A stretch of DNA of 37,985 nt from Coriobacteriaceae bacterium AF45-21. GTDB taxonomy: Bacteria > Actinomycetota > Coriobacteriia > Coriobacteriales > Coriobacteriaceae. Both the position numbers and the translations under genes were made by a program. Shown one piece after another: positions 37,568 to 37,985 of this stretch (positions within the stretch are counted from its first letter, which is position 1; each line of letters begins with the position of its first letter). Where the stretch lies: assembly GCA_027682925.1 (NCBI GenBank), contig JAQCYU010000024.1:1-37985 (forward strand), read 5' to 3'. The notes beneath the pieces are model-generated. The model did no database searches. It had not been told where the DNA came from and saw nothing but the letters and a program-made list of their open reading frames with translations.

Positions 37568-37985
37568 ATGGCACGGATCCTGATCGTAGAGGACGAGGAG
37601 AAAATCGCCCGCTTTGTGACGCTCGAGCTGGAGCACGAGGCTACCAGGTGGAACACGCCGCCGATGGCCGCACTGCCGTGGACCTGGCGCTGGAGCGCGA
37701 CTACGATCTGATTCTGCTCGACGTGCTGTTGCCGCAGCTCAACGGCATGGAGGTCTTGCGGCGTGTCCGCAAGCACAAGGATGTGCCGGTGATTATGGTC
37801 ACCGCGCGCGATGCCGTGATGGACAAAGTGGCCGGGCTCGATGCCGGCGCCGACGATTACCTGACCAAGCCATTTGCGATTGAGGAGCTGTTCGCACGGA
37901 TCCGCGTGGCACTGAAGCGCTCGGAAGCCGTGCGAGTGGCTTCGGGCGTTGGCGGCGCCGGTACTGGGGCGGGTACGGCAGGCGG
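37568..37985 (+). CDS. OmpR-family response regulator, frame disrupted, right end cut
   Basis: MARILIVEDEEKIARFV is followed by a break near 37641 where one G seems missing; restoring it gives EHEGYQVEHAADG and the rest of the receiver domain. The phosphorylation Asp lies in LILLDVLLP, with VTARD and the Lys of LTKPF. This fits an OmpR/PhoB-type receiver; the DNA-binding domain is outside the window. A histidine kinase is expected next. Confidence 0.85.

Noticed and set aside
36899..37636. Minus-strand frame of 245 codons
   Set aside because: Antisense to the DUF4342 gene and the response regulator, both clearly real.

Overview
The window looks like chromosome of a high-GC Coriobacteriia anaerobe, most likely Collinsella or a close relative. 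This rests on gene style only: a CAP-domain coiled-coil surface protein, a UBA-like/DUF4342 protein next to an OmpR-type regulator, and mixed-GC accessory genes between them. No rRNA, tRNA, integrase, transposase or CRISPR array was found.

Layout. (1) 1-2906: secreted coiled-coil/CAP protein, minus strand, running off the left edge. (2) 2993-12129: minus-strand operon of a polytopic membrane protein, a small membrane protein, a ClpX-like AAA+ ATPase, a roughly 1310-aa SF2 helicase with a C-terminal PD-(D/E)XK-like nuclease, a translationally coupled protein of unknown fold, and a small ORF. (3) 12399-14042: HsdM/HsdS-like fusion without a methyltransferase catalytic motif. (4) 14115-22048: a two-copy bidirectional cassette (small acidic protein ending DIAC, then a membrane protein starting MNTSIQ, with a divergent zinc-ribbon protein of about 720-740 aa), plus the remnant of a third copy. 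(5) 22189-28487: four-gene restriction-modification operon (SAM-binding half-methyltransferase, Eco57I-type methyltransferase, GIY-YIG/T5orf172-helicase fusion, nuclease). (6) 28535-33166: small membrane protein, unknown protein, ClpP-like protease, soluble TraG/VirD4-like ATPase and a zinc-motif protein. (7) 33455-34894: second HsdM/HsdS-like fusion. (8) 34968-36497: AbiE-type toxin-antitoxin pair. (9) 36617-36796: 180-bp inverted-repeat element. (10) 37007-37985: DUF4342 protein and a response regulator cut by the right edge.

The middle reads as a defence and mobile-element island. The most novel candidates are the duplicated bidirectional cassette and the ClpX-like/helicase-nuclease operon.

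Quality caveat: thirteen breaks in otherwise clean reading frames can be placed, and each is repaired by adding exactly one base. No stop substitution or single-base insertion was needed. This one-sided pattern suggests assembly deletion errors, so these genes are annotated as single CDSs with the break position noted.
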